From positions 1 through 41,343 of the forward strand of contig QCFD01000006.1 in assembly GCA_003278445.1 (NCBI GenBank): a stretch of 41,343 bases of DNA, read 5' to 3'. The notes below the pieces were generated by a model. That model searched no databases. It saw only the letters and a list, made by a program, of their open reading frames with translations, and was not told the origin of the DNA. Shown here one piece after another: positions 1 through 7,408 of the stretch. The position numbers and the translations under genes are program-made. The DNA is from Prochlorococcus sp. AG-363-B05 (GTDB lineage: Bacteria > Cyanobacteriota > Cyanobacteriia > PCC-6307 > Cyanobiaceae). Every line of letters starts with the position of its first letter. Position 1 is the first letter of the stretch.

Positions 1-1
1 A

Positions 2-76
2 ATCAATTCAGATAACGAATTGGAAAGCACTAACGAAGATTCAATAAATAACAAAAACACGGATACAAAAATTTGA
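2..76 (+). CDS. C-terminal end of an unidentified protein (partial)
   Basis: The first 76 bases contain an open plus-strand frame entering from outside the window and ending at TGA 74-76. It encodes 24 residues rich in Asn, Ser, Asp, Glu and Thr, with no motif. A strong hairpin terminator follows 28 bases later, which supports this being the true end of a plus-strand gene. The residues are low-complexity, so no function can be given. Confidence 0.45.
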   Translation: MNSDNELESTNEDSINNKNTDTKI

Positions 77-103
77 TAGATTTAATTGCATGTTTCAAAA
101 AAG

Positions 104-143
104 AAAAAAAAAGCCTCATCAAATTTGATGAGGCTTTTTTTTT
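104..143. terminator. Bidirectional rho-independent terminator
   Basis: A perfect 40-nt palindrome has GCCTCATC paired with GATGAGGC, flanked by an A-run on the left and a T-run on the right. It can terminate the plus-strand gene entering from the left and the first pcb gene on the minus strand, which ends at 164. Confidence 0.9.
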
Positions 144-163
144 GAGACTTGCAATTAAATCTA

Positions 164-1219
164 CTAACTCTCAGTTGTAGCTAAAGATGCTACTGATCCA
201 ACTACACGACGGAAATCAAAGCCCATAGCTCTTAGAGCATGCCAAATATGACCTTGGATAAAGAAGAAACCAAAGTAATAATGCACATTAGACAATGCTG
301 CTCTAGTTGTATGACCTAAAAACGCTGTGCTATCAGAAACATCTCCAGTGTCTACCCAATAAGGAGAGATCCCAAATTTCAAAGCCAATGGTTCTCCATA
401 CCAATCAATAGGATAAACAGTTGTATTTTGTGCACACCAGAATGCAGCAACAATTGCCATCCAGCCGATACCAGCGAGTGACCATGAAAGGACTGCCTCA
501 GCAGATAGTAATCCTTTACCTTTGAATTCAGTGTATTCACCAAGCTGTTTGGTAGCGATGTGCCATGCACCACCACTGATTTGAACGAATGCCAAGAATG
601 CATGTCCGCTCATTACTTCTTCAAGGCTATCGATGGTTAGGAAATCGAACTGATGGCCATAAACCATTCCAAAATCACCATATCCAGGGAAAATTGTTCT
701 AATTTCACCTATTGCTGGGTCATAAATCCCATGCCATCTTGCCCACTCAACAAACCAAATATTTGCCACCCCAAAGAAAATCAAATGATGTCCAAGGATG
801 AAGGTCAAATTGTCTGGGTTGTCCCATTCTAATTTGAATTTTTTAGTGGTAGGGATCGGACCATCTTTCAAGTCCGGATCAAATAAAAGTGAATGAGCTA
901 ATCCAGCCGTTCCATATACAGCTGAAAAAATCAAATGAAAAATAGCAATTGTGGCTACGCCAGCACCAGTCCATACTCCAGCTTCATCAAAACCAATTCC
1001 AAGAGAGGCTAGATGGGCAAGAAAAATGGAACTTTGATGTCCCATTGGAATTTCTGGGTTGTAGCGAGCAAGCTCCCAAAGGGTGCTTCCACCAGCCGCA
1101 AAGCAAATCAAGCCAGTATGGCCGATATGTGACCCTATGAATCGACCTGCGCGATTGGTCACCACAGAATTGCCAACCCACCACCCGTAGGTGACGTCTG
1201 GATTTCCGTAGGTCTGCAT
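164..1219 (-). CDS. pcb: Divinyl-chlorophyll a/b antenna protein Pcb (copy 1)
   Basis: This is a 351-residue member of the CP43/IsiA six-helix antenna family. In Prochlorococcus these proteins bind divinyl chlorophyll a and b and surround the photosystems in the thylakoid membrane. The start MQTYGNPDVTYGWW is shared by most copies here. Family marks include the GSTLWELARYNPEIPMGHQ segment, repeated His residues in predicted helices (GHH, GGAWH, GHTTRAALSNVHYY) and the C-terminal FIQGHIWHALRAMGFDF. It differs from the other copies around residues 172-190, where the usual VRQVEYNLNLTNIWN loop is replaced by IRTIFPGYGDFGMVYG, and it has EEVMSGH instead of EDVMGGH. It is the most downstream of five tandem minus-strand pcb genes. 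Family assignment is certain; the letter (A-H) and the photosystem served cannot be decided from sequence alone. Confidence 0.96.
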   Translation of the reverse strand: MQTYGNPDVTYGWWVGNSVVTNRAGRFIGSHIGHTGLICFAAGGSTLWELARYNPEIPMGHQSSIFLAHLASLGIGFDEAGVWTGAGVATIAIFHLIFSAVYGTAGLAHSLLFDPDLKDGPIPTTKKFKLEWDNPDNLTFILGHHLIFFGVANIWFVEWARWHGIYDPAIGEIRTIFPGYGDFGMVYGHQFDFLTIDSLEEVMSGHAFLAFVQISGGAWHIATKQLGEYTEFKGKGLLSAEAVLSWSLAGIGWMAIVAAFWCAQNTTVYPIDWYGEPLALKFGISPYWVDTGDVSDSTAFLGHTTRAALSNVHYYFGFFFIQGHIWHALRAMGFDFRRVVGSVASLATTES

Positions 1220-1284
1220 AATTAAGGAATTAAAGTCGAAATTTTGGATACATTACACTTATAAGATTTGTTTTTACCAGAATA

Positions 1285-1300
1285 GTTAGAGGTCTTTATA
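1285..1300 (-). promoter_or_regulatory. Conserved GACCT promoter element upstream of pcb copy 1
   Basis: On the minus strand this reads TATAAAGACCTCTAAC. The GACC starts 37 nt before TGTAAT, a -10-like hexamer. The element lies 72 nt before the start codon. The same layout is found upstream of pcb copies 2, 3 and 4. Its role as an activator site or -35-region element is inferred from conservation and position. Confidence 0.5.
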
Positions 1301-1350
1301 GGTATCTCTATTTTTTTACCTAAAAAGGTCGATTTACTGAAAAAAACACA

Positions 1351-1375
1351 AAAAAAATACCCCCCAAGGGAGGCA
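1351..1375 (-). terminator. Terminator of pcb copy 2
   Basis: On the minus strand CCTCCC pairs with GGGGGG, allowing one G-T pair, across a two-base loop. A run of T follows. It lies 22 nt beyond the stop codon of pcb copy 2. Confidence 0.6.
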
Positions 1376-1396
1376 TTTTTTGATTTTTTATTAAAT

Positions 1397-2509
1397 TTAT
1401 CTTGGTGCTCTTCCGTTGAAGCCTGCTCCCTCAACTCTAATAGTCGCTGCTTGTTGGTTACCAAAGGAATCTTTAACCTTAGCAAAGTCAAATCCCAAAG
1501 CACGAAGAGCATGCCAGAAATGACCTTGTAGGAAGAAAAATCCTAAATAATAATGAACATTAACTAAAGCAGCTCTAGTTGAGTGACCAAAGAAGGCTGT
1601 GCCATCAGATAAATCTCCAGTATCTATCCAGTAGGGAGAAACTGCAAATTGTAACTTCAAAGGCTCACCAAACCATTCAATTGGATAAACAGTTGTATTA
1701 GTAGCAGCCCAGAAAGCAGCAACTATAGCCATCCAGCCAATTCCTGCTAAAGACCAAGAAAGTACAGCTTCTGCTGATAACAATTCAGCACCTTTAAACT
1801 TACTCCATTCGCCTAATCGCTTATTTTCCCACTGAGTTGAACCAGCAACCATATGAAGTGTAGCTCCTGTTAATTCAGCGAAGGCTAGGAAAGCATGACC
1901 ACCCATAACATCTTCAAGGCTATCAATTTCAATGAAATCAAATTGACGATTCCAAATCATTGTTAGATCCAAGTTGTAATTAACTTGCCTCACTGCTCCA
2001 ATAGCAGGATCGTATATGCCATGAATCCTTGCCCATTCAACAAACCATATACATGCAACACCAAAGAAAAATAGATGGTGTCCAAGTATAAACGTTTGAT
2101 TATCAGGGTTTTCCCATTCAAGTTTAAATTTTCTAGCGCGAGGGACTTCGCTTTCTTCCAAATCAGCATCAAAATAAACGGCATGCAGAAGAGCTCCTCC
2201 TCCATAAACCATTGACAAGACTAAGTGGACAATAGCTATTGCAGCTACACCTACTCCTGTCCAAGCACCAGCTTCATCAAAGCCAATACCAATAGAAGCT
2301 AAATGAGCCAAAAACAAGGAACTCTGATGTCCCATTGGGATCTCAGGGTTATAGCGGGCAAGTTCCCAAAGAGTGCTTCCACCAGCCGCAAATGCGATTA
2401 ATCCTGTATGCCCAATATGGGAGGAAATAAATCGGCCTGAGCGGTTGGTGACCACAGAATTACCAGCCCACCAATCATAGGTAACATCTGGATTTCCATA
2501 GCTCTGCAT
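1397..2509 (-). CDS. pcb: Divinyl-chlorophyll a/b antenna protein Pcb (copy 2)
   Basis: This is a 370-residue Pcb of the CP43/IsiA family, the longest of the five. It starts MQSYGNPDVTYDWWAG, where the other copies have MQTYGNPDVTYGWW. It carries the same helices and chlorophyll-ligand His positions. Two features set it apart. Near residue 220 the sequence LHMVAGSTQWENKRLGEW replaces the shorter FHIATKQVGEY of other copies. The C-terminus is extended by about 15 residues, ending EGAGFNGRAPR. It has its own promoter element and terminator, so it can be transcribed alone. It may be a Pcb subtype specialised for one photosystem, but that is inference. Confidence 0.96.
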   Translation of the reverse strand: MQSYGNPDVTYDWWAGNSVVTNRSGRFISSHIGHTGLIAFAAGGSTLWELARYNPEIPMGHQSSLFLAHLASIGIGFDEAGAWTGVGVAAIAIVHLVLSMVYGGGALLHAVYFDADLEESEVPRARKFKLEWENPDNQTFILGHHLFFFGVACIWFVEWARIHGIYDPAIGAVRQVNYNLDLTMIWNRQFDFIEIDSLEDVMGGHAFLAFAELTGATLHMVAGSTQWENKRLGEWSKFKGAELLSAEAVLSWSLAGIGWMAIVAAFWAATNTTVYPIEWFGEPLKLQFAVSPYWIDTGDLSDGTAFFGHSTRAALVNVHYYLGFFFLQGHFWHALRALGFDFAKVKDSFGNQQAATIRVEGAGFNGRAPR

Positions 2510-2578
2510 AATTTTTTAAGCGATACAGGCGAAATATGCGTGCAGATTACACGCTGCTGAAATGATATGTGCAAAATA

Positions 2579-2595
2579 GTTAGAGGTCGTTATTT
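2579..2595 (-). promoter_or_regulatory. Conserved GACCT promoter element upstream of pcb copy 2
   Basis: On the minus strand the core reads AACGACCTCTAACTATT, nearly identical to that of pcb copy 1. TGTAAT follows 37 nt after the start of GACC. The GACC lies 75 nt upstream of the start codon. Confidence 0.5.
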
Positions 2596-2843
2596 AGTTT
2601 GACTATTTTTGCCCATTTCAATAATAAAAACGATTTTTTTTAAGCTGAGATATTATCTCGAGGAAATAGCAAGCATCTTTCAAAATCTAGTTATAGCTTA
2701 ATTCATATACGAAAATTCCTCGAAAAGTCATGCAAACAAGCTAAATACACAAGATCTAAACAATCTTTGAGAAAAAATTTTCAATTTTGTAAATCCAATT
2801 AATATTTTGAAAACCATTCAAAATTAGAAGATAAAAAATTTGC

Positions 2844-2874
2844 AAAAAAAAAAGAGAGGATTAAATCCTCTCTT
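2844..2874 (-). terminator. Terminator of pcb copy 3
   Basis: AAGAGAGGA pairs perfectly with TCCTCTCTT across a five-base loop. On the minus strand the stem is followed by about ten T residues. It lies about 20 nt beyond the stop codon of pcb copy 3. Confidence 0.85.
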
Positions 2875-2894
2875 AAAAATCAACTTTTTTTTAA

Positions 2895-3941
2895 TCAATA
2901 GAGCTGAGCTGGAAGTGGTTCTTTAAGAATTTTCTTAAAGTCAAATCCCATAGCCCTCAGGGCGTGCCATAAATGACCTTGGATGAAAAAGAATCCAAAG
3001 TAATAATGAACGTTTGCCAAAGCAGCTCTTGTTGTATGACCAAAGAAAGCTGGACCTCCTGAAAGATCAACACTATCAATCCAATATGGAGCGACCCCAA
3101 ATTTCAGGATCAATGCTTCTCCATACCAAGCTTCAGGGTAAACAGTTGTATTCTGTGCGCACCAGAAAGCTGCAACTACAGCCATCCAGCCAATACCTGC
3201 TAGAGAGAAAGAAAGAATTGATTCTGCTGAAAGAAGACCCGCTCCTTTAAATTTGGTGTATTCACCAACTTGCTTAGTAGCGATATGGAAAGCTCCACCT
3301 GTTATCTCAACAAATGCTAAGAATGCATGACCGCCTAGAACATCTTCAAGACTATCAATAGCCAAGAAGTCAAACTGATGATTCCAGATATTGGTCAAGT
3401 TTAGGTTGTATTCAACTTGTCTAATAGCGCCTAATGCAGGGTCATAAATTCCATGCCATTTCGCCCATTCAACAAACCAGATGCATGCAACACCAAAGAA
3501 AATTAAATGGTGGCCAAGGATGAATGTCTGATTATCAGGGTTATCCCACTCAAGCTTGAACTTTCTAGCTTGAGGGACTTCTGAATCTTGCATATCGCCA
3601 ACGAATAGGACTGAATGCAATAATCCACCCGCTCCATAAACCATGGAAAGAACCAGATGCACGATGGCAATAGATGCGACACCTGCGCCTGTCCAAGCAC
3701 CTGCCTCATCAAAGCCGATACCAATTGAAGCTAAATGAGCAAGAAAGATAGAACTCTGATGTCCCATTGGGATCTCAGGGTTATATCTTGCTAGTTCCCA
3801 AAGAGTGCTTCCTCCTGCTGCAAAGGCTATTAGCCCAGTATGCGCGATGTGAGCAGCAATGAATTTACCAGATTTGTTAGTAACCCCAGCGTTTCCAGCC
3901 CACCAACCATAGGTGACATCCGGGTTTCCGTAGGTCTGCAT
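2895..3941 (-). CDS. pcb: Divinyl-chlorophyll a/b antenna protein Pcb (copy 3)
   Basis: This 348-residue Pcb antenna protein is the most compact of the five. It starts MQTYGNPDVTYGWWAG and has all six helices of the CP43/IsiA fold, with FILGHHLIFFGV, GGAFHIATKQ and FFIQGHLWHALRAMG among the family segments. It contains the typical VRQVEYNLNLTNIWN-type lumenal loop (here IRQVEYNLNLTNIWNHQFD). A DNA block inside it (3340-3413) is identical to pcb copy 4, including synonymous positions, which points to gene conversion. It has EDVLGGH where most copies have EDVMGGH, and a short C-terminus ending PLPAQLY. It is divergent from the small plus-strand gene at 4120. Confidence 0.96.
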   Translation of the reverse strand: MQTYGNPDVTYGWWAGNAGVTNKSGKFIAAHIAHTGLIAFAAGGSTLWELARYNPEIPMGHQSSIFLAHLASIGIGFDEAGAWTGAGVASIAIVHLVLSMVYGAGGLLHSVLFVGDMQDSEVPQARKFKLEWDNPDNQTFILGHHLIFFGVACIWFVEWAKWHGIYDPALGAIRQVEYNLNLTNIWNHQFDFLAIDSLEDVLGGHAFLAFVEITGGAFHIATKQVGEYTKFKGAGLLSAESILSFSLAGIGWMAVVAAFWCAQNTTVYPEAWYGEALILKFGVAPYWIDSVDLSGGPAFFGHTTRAALANVHYYFGFFFIQGHLWHALRAMGFDFKKILKEPLPAQLY

Positions 3942-4010
3942 GATTTAAGATTTTTGGCGTAATACGGTGAGCACACCATACAGGCAGCTCAATTCAAAAA
4001 CTACTATTAG

Positions 4011-4026
4011 TAATAAGGTCTTATAC
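4011..4026 (-). promoter_or_regulatory. Conserved GACCT promoter element upstream of pcb copy 3
   Basis: On the minus strand this reads TATAAGACCTTATTA. TGTATG follows 38 nt after the start of GACC. The GACC lies 76 nt upstream of the start codon. It is the most diverged of the four copies but keeps the spacing. Confidence 0.45.
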
Positions 4027-4119
4027 AGAAGTAGTAAAGTTTTTTTTCTTAAAATTGGCTTAACCCGCGACTAAACTAGGTTTTCATGGAAATACCAAAG
4101 AAAAATTTAAATATCAAAA

Positions 4120-4314
4120 ATGAAATCTGCTTTACAACTTGAACTGCAAGATCTTCATGGACTTGCCTATAACGCAACAATAATTTGGTTTGTTCTTCTT
4201 GGAGTTTCTCTTTTAGCAGTAGTCTTTTATCTTTTTCAAAAAAATTACAGGCCCAAAGCAATAATTGATAATGGTGTCACTCCTGAGAAAAAATCTCGAC
4301 CCAAAGGGTTTTAA
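4120..4314 (+). CDS. Small single-pass membrane protein of unknown function
   Basis: This is a 64-residue protein that I do not recognise. A hydrophilic N-terminus of about 17 residues is followed by one clear membrane helix (about residues 18-39, ATIIWFVLLGVSLLAVVFYL). A basic C-terminal tail with several Lys and Arg and a final RPKGF suggests the tail stays in the cytoplasm. It lies on the plus strand inside the minus-strand pcb array, with the similarly small gene at 4429 behind it. The size and single helix resemble low-molecular-weight photosystem subunits, but it matches none that I know, so that idea is positional inference only. Confidence 0.7.
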   Translation: MKSALQLELQDLHGLAYNATIIWFVLLGVSLLAVVFYLFQKNYRPKAIIDNGVTPEKKSRPKGF

Positions 4315-4428
4315 ATGACTAAGAAAAATTTGTATCTCTCTCTTAGTTCTCAAATTAATGTAATATCTTCAAACACGGGTTTGGCATAGTGGCCACCTGG
4401 GTTATCAATAAAAACATTTTTTTACTCA

Positions 4429-4635
4429 ATGATTGATTTTTCTCACCTTCTTGATTTTGCCACTCAACTTCCACACCCATCAGATATTGGTTTAATCAAA
4501 CCATCAGGTGGTTTTAATGTAATAGCTGCTCTATGTGGATTAGGAGCAGTTTTTGGAGCATCTCAATTCTTTTATTATTCCGATGACTCAAAAAGAATCG
4601 ATCCTTGGGCAAAACCTGAAAACTACAAAAACTAA
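4429..4635 (+). CDS. Small membrane-associated protein of unknown function
   Basis: This is a 68-residue protein without a family I recognise. It has a moderately polar N-terminus (DFSHLLDFATQLPHPSD), one hydrophobic segment at about residues 30-50 (VIAALCGLGAVFGASQFFYY) and a charged C-terminus ending DPWAKPENYKN. It ends just before a strong bidirectional terminator shared with the convergent pcb copy 4. It sits 114 nt after the small gene at 4120, on the same strand. Its place inside the antenna cluster hints at a thylakoid role, which is inference. Confidence 0.65.
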   Translation: MIDFSHLLDFATQLPHPSDIGLIKPSGGFNVIAALCGLGAVFGASQFFYYSDDSKRIDPWAKPENYKN

Positions 4636-4673
4636 ATAAAATTAAAAAAAAATTTTTAATTTTATTAGTTATC

Positions 4674-4714
4674 AAAAAAAAAGAGTCTCGTCTTTCGACG
4701 AGACTCTTTTTTTT
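4674..4714. terminator. Bidirectional terminator between the small gene and pcb copy 4
   Basis: AAGAGTCTCGTC pairs perfectly with GACGAGACTCTT around a four-base loop, with A-runs before and T-runs after. It serves the plus-strand gene ending at 4635 and the minus-strand pcb ending at 4730. Confidence 0.9.
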
Positions 4715-4729
4715 ATTAAAAGCGAAGAA

Positions 4730-5818
4730 TTAATCGGAAAGAGTAACCCTGGCGCTATCAAGATTACTAATTGAATCAGTAACCTTCTTGAAATCAAAGC
4801 CTAAAGCACGTATTGCATGCCAAAGGTGACCTTGAATAAAGAAGAAACCAAGATAGTAATGAACATTTGTAAGCCAAGCTCTTGAAGTATGGCCACTAAC
4901 AACTCCAGTCATATCAGCAGTATCAATCCAGTAAGGAGAGATGCCAAATTTAAGAGCTAATGTTTCTCCATACCAAGCCTCCGGATAAACAGTCGTATTA
5001 GTTGCGCACCAGAAAGCTGCAATAATTGCCATCCAACCAATTCCGGCCAAAGACCAAGAGAGGACTGCCTCAGCAGAAAGAATATTCTTTCCTTTGAATT
5101 CGGTGTATTCACCAACTTGCTTAGTAGCAATATGGAAAGCCCCACCAGTGATCTCAACAAATGCTAAGAATGCGTGACCACCCATGACATCTTCAAGACT
5201 ATCAATAGCCAAGAAGTCAAACTGATGATTCCAGATATTGGTCAAGTTTAGGTTGTATTCGACTTGTCGAACAGCTCCTATAGCTGGGTCATAAATTCCA
5301 TGAATTCTGGCCCATTCAACAAACCATATACATGCAACACCAAAGAAAATCAAATGGTGACCAAGAATAAAAGTCTGATTATCAGGGTTATCCCACTCAA
5401 GCTTATATCTAGCTGCTTGACGATGCTCAGGACGATCATCAGCAAACAAACCTGAACTGTTTTGAGTGTCTTCGCTAAAAATCAAAGAGTGTAAAAGGCC
5501 TGCTCCCGCATAAACCATTGAACAAATCAGATGGAATACTCCGATAAAAGCAATTGATGTTCCATCGAAGACTGTTCCCGTTGGATCAAAACCAATACCG
5601 ATAGAGGCAAGATGAGGAATACTTACCATTCCTTGGTGACCCATTGGAATATCTGGGTTGTATCTAGCGAGCTCCCAAAGTGTGTTTGCACCCGCTGCGA
5701 AACAAATCAATCCTGTATGAGCAACATGCGAGCCAATAAATCGGCTTGACTTATTTGTTACAACAGAATTACCAACCCACCACCCGTAGGTGACGTCTGG
5801 GTTTCCGTAGGTCTGCAT
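4730..5818 (-). CDS. pcb: Divinyl-chlorophyll a/b antenna protein Pcb (copy 4)
   Basis: This is a 362-residue Pcb starting at MQTYGNPDVTYGWWVG. The frame stays open for 30 codons further upstream, but the start at 5818 matches the other copies and has the same leader as copy 1. It is an outlier in its first half: MGHQGMVSIPHLASIG replaces the usual SSIFLAHLASIG, GFDPTGTVFDGTS replaces the GFDEAGAWTG type, and a loop insertion SSGLFADDRPEHRQAARY (about residues 123-140) has no counterpart in the other four. From about residue 140 it becomes nearly identical to copies 3 and 5, so the gene looks mosaic. The variant first half recalls iron-stress-type antenna proteins, but that assignment is only a guess. 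Confidence 0.96.
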   Translation of the reverse strand: MQTYGNPDVTYGWWVGNSVVTNKSSRFIGSHVAHTGLICFAAGANTLWELARYNPDIPMGHQGMVSIPHLASIGIGFDPTGTVFDGTSIAFIGVFHLICSMVYAGAGLLHSLIFSEDTQNSSGLFADDRPEHRQAARYKLEWDNPDNQTFILGHHLIFFGVACIWFVEWARIHGIYDPAIGAVRQVEYNLNLTNIWNHQFDFLAIDSLEDVMGGHAFLAFVEITGGAFHIATKQVGEYTEFKGKNILSAEAVLSWSLAGIGWMAIIAAFWCATNTTVYPEAWYGETLALKFGISPYWIDTADMTGVVSGHTSRAWLTNVHYYLGFFFIQGHLWHAIRALGFDFKKVTDSISNLDSARVTLSD

Positions 5819-5885
5819 AATTAAGGAAATTGAAGTCGAAATTCGACCTACCTTACATTTAGTGCAATAAATTTGCTTGAAATCG

Positions 5886-5900
5886 TAAAAGGTCTTTATT
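5886..5900 (-). promoter_or_regulatory. Conserved GACCT promoter element upstream of pcb copy 4
   Basis: On the minus strand this reads AATAAAGACCTTTTAC. TGTAAG follows 37 nt after the start of GACC. The GACC lies 73 nt upstream of the start codon. Confidence 0.5.
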
Positions 5901-6038
5901 AAATACAAAAATCAAATTCATTTAAAAGCTATGATTTAACTTAAACTTTTCTTAGCAACCCTTTGTCTGAAAGGATTTTTGAGAGTTTTGGTAAAAAATC
6001 ACAAAAAAATTTCTTAAATCTTAAATAATTAAATCAAT

Positions 6039-6068
6039 AAAAAACCCTGCAAAAATTGCAGGGTTTTT
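6039..6068 (-). terminator. Terminator of pcb copy 5
   Basis: AAAACCCTGCAA pairs perfectly with TTGCAGGGTTTT around a three-base loop. It lies 31 nt beyond the stop codon of pcb copy 5. A and T runs on both sides make it usable in either direction. Confidence 0.85.
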
Positions 6069-6098
6069 AAACAAAAATCTATTTCAATCAATCATCTA

Positions 6099-7160
6099 TT
6101 AATTAAGAGTGATTTTTGCACTATCCAAATTCGCGACAGCATTTGTAACTCGTCTAAAATCAAAGCCTAAAGCACGGATTGCGTGCCATAAATGACCTTG
6201 TAAAAAGAAAAATCCGAAATAATAATGGACGTTAGTCAAGGCGGCTCGCGTGGTGTGACCTAAAAATGCTGTGCTGTCCCTTACATCAACCGTATCAATC
6301 CAATAAGGAGAGATGCCAAATTTAAGAGCTAAAGGCTCTCCATACCAGGCTTCTGGATAAACAGTCGTATTTGTTGCACACCAAAACGCTGCGACAATGG
6401 CCATCCAACCAATTCCTGCCAAGGACCAAGAAAGGACTGCCTCAGCAGAAAGAATTTTCTTTCCTTTAAATTCGGTGTATTCACCAACTTGCTTAGTAGC
6501 GATATGGAATGCTCCACCAGTTATCTCAGCAAATGCTAAGAATGCATGACCGCCCATGACATCTTCAAGACTATCAATAGCCAAGAAGTCAAACTGATGA
6601 TTCCAGATATTGGTCAAATTCAGGTTGTATTCAACTTGTCGAACAGCTCCTATAGCTGGGTCATAAATTCCGTGAGTTCTTGCCCACTCAACGAAAGCAA
6701 TACATGCGACACCAAAGAAAAGTAAATGGTGACCAAGAATAAAGGTCAAATTATCAGGGTTGTCCCATTCAAGTTTAAATTTCTTAGTTGTCGGAATTGG
6801 TCCGTCAGCTAAATCCCCATCAAAGAGTAAGGAGTGAGAAAGAGCTCCTCCTGCGTATACAAGCGAAGCAATAATATGGACAATTGCCACTGAAGCAACA
6901 TTCGCTCCAGTCCAAGCACCTGTTTCATCAAAGCCAATTCCAATAGAAGCTAAATGGGCGAGGAAAATAGAACTTTGATGACCCATCGCAATTGAGGGAT
7001 CAAATCTAGCTAGCTCCCATAGGGTACTTGCTCCTGCAGCAAAAGATATTAGGCCTGTGTGACCAGCATGAGCTGCAATGAACTTTCCAGCACGGTTAGT
7101 AACCCTTGAATTGCCAGCCCACCAGCCATAGGTGACGTCTGGGTTTCCATAGGTCTGCAT
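6099..7160 (-). CDS. pcb: Divinyl-chlorophyll a/b antenna protein Pcb (copy 5)
   Basis: This is a 353-residue Pcb of the CP43/IsiA family and the most upstream of the five. It starts MQTYGNPDVTYGWWAG and has the full set of helices and His ligands. It differs from the other copies at LARFDPSIAMGHQ (others have LARYNPEIPMGHQ) and at CIAFVEWARTHG (others CIWFVEWA). The loop DGDLADGPIPTTKKFKLEW is shared with copy 1, while the middle part (about residues 170-230) matches copies 3 and 4. It is the only copy without the GACCT promoter element, so it is likely to be controlled differently. A TATAAA about 35 nt upstream of the start may be its -10 hexamer. Confidence 0.96.
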   Translation of the reverse strand: MQTYGNPDVTYGWWAGNSRVTNRAGKFIAAHAGHTGLISFAAGASTLWELARFDPSIAMGHQSSIFLAHLASIGIGFDETGAWTGANVASVAIVHIIASLVYAGGALSHSLLFDGDLADGPIPTTKKFKLEWDNPDNLTFILGHHLLFFGVACIAFVEWARTHGIYDPAIGAVRQVEYNLNLTNIWNHQFDFLAIDSLEDVMGGHAFLAFAEITGGAFHIATKQVGEYTEFKGKKILSAEAVLSWSLAGIGWMAIVAAFWCATNTTVYPEAWYGEPLALKFGISPYWIDTVDVRDSTAFLGHTTRAALTNVHYYFGFFFLQGHLWHAIRALGFDFRRVTNAVANLDSAKITLN

Positions 7161-7408
7161 ATCAGATCAGGGAGGGGTGAATATATATTTTATAGAGTAC
7201 AAGTTGGCTGACTATTTAACTGCCAAAAAATCAAATAAATACCATATGATTAATAATCAAATATAATTTTATACATATACATAAGTTCAACTAAACATTC
7301 CAATTTGTATCTTTAGATACTTATGACAGAGGTGAAAATATAAGCAAATTTATTCAATAGAAAAGCCAAGATAAGCAAAGCTTAACTTAAGTTTAAAATA
7401 TAGATTTA

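Larger units (their letters stand above)
2510..2894. other. Intergenic region between pcb copies 2 and 3
   Basis: This 385-nt space holds the promoter of pcb copy 2 on its left side (GACCT element at 2579-2595) and the terminator of pcb copy 3 at 2844-2874 on its right. The AT-rich middle part (about 2640-2840) shows no open frame and no recognisable RNA. Confidence 0.6.

Noticed and set aside
4638-4664. AT-only hairpin before the pcb copy 4 terminator
   Set aside because: Long A and T runs pair by composition alone; the GC-containing hairpin next to it is the terminator.
5819-5908. Extension of pcb copy 4 by 30 residues at the N-terminus
   Set aside because: The other pcb genes start at MQTYGNPDV, and the extension runs through the promoter region.
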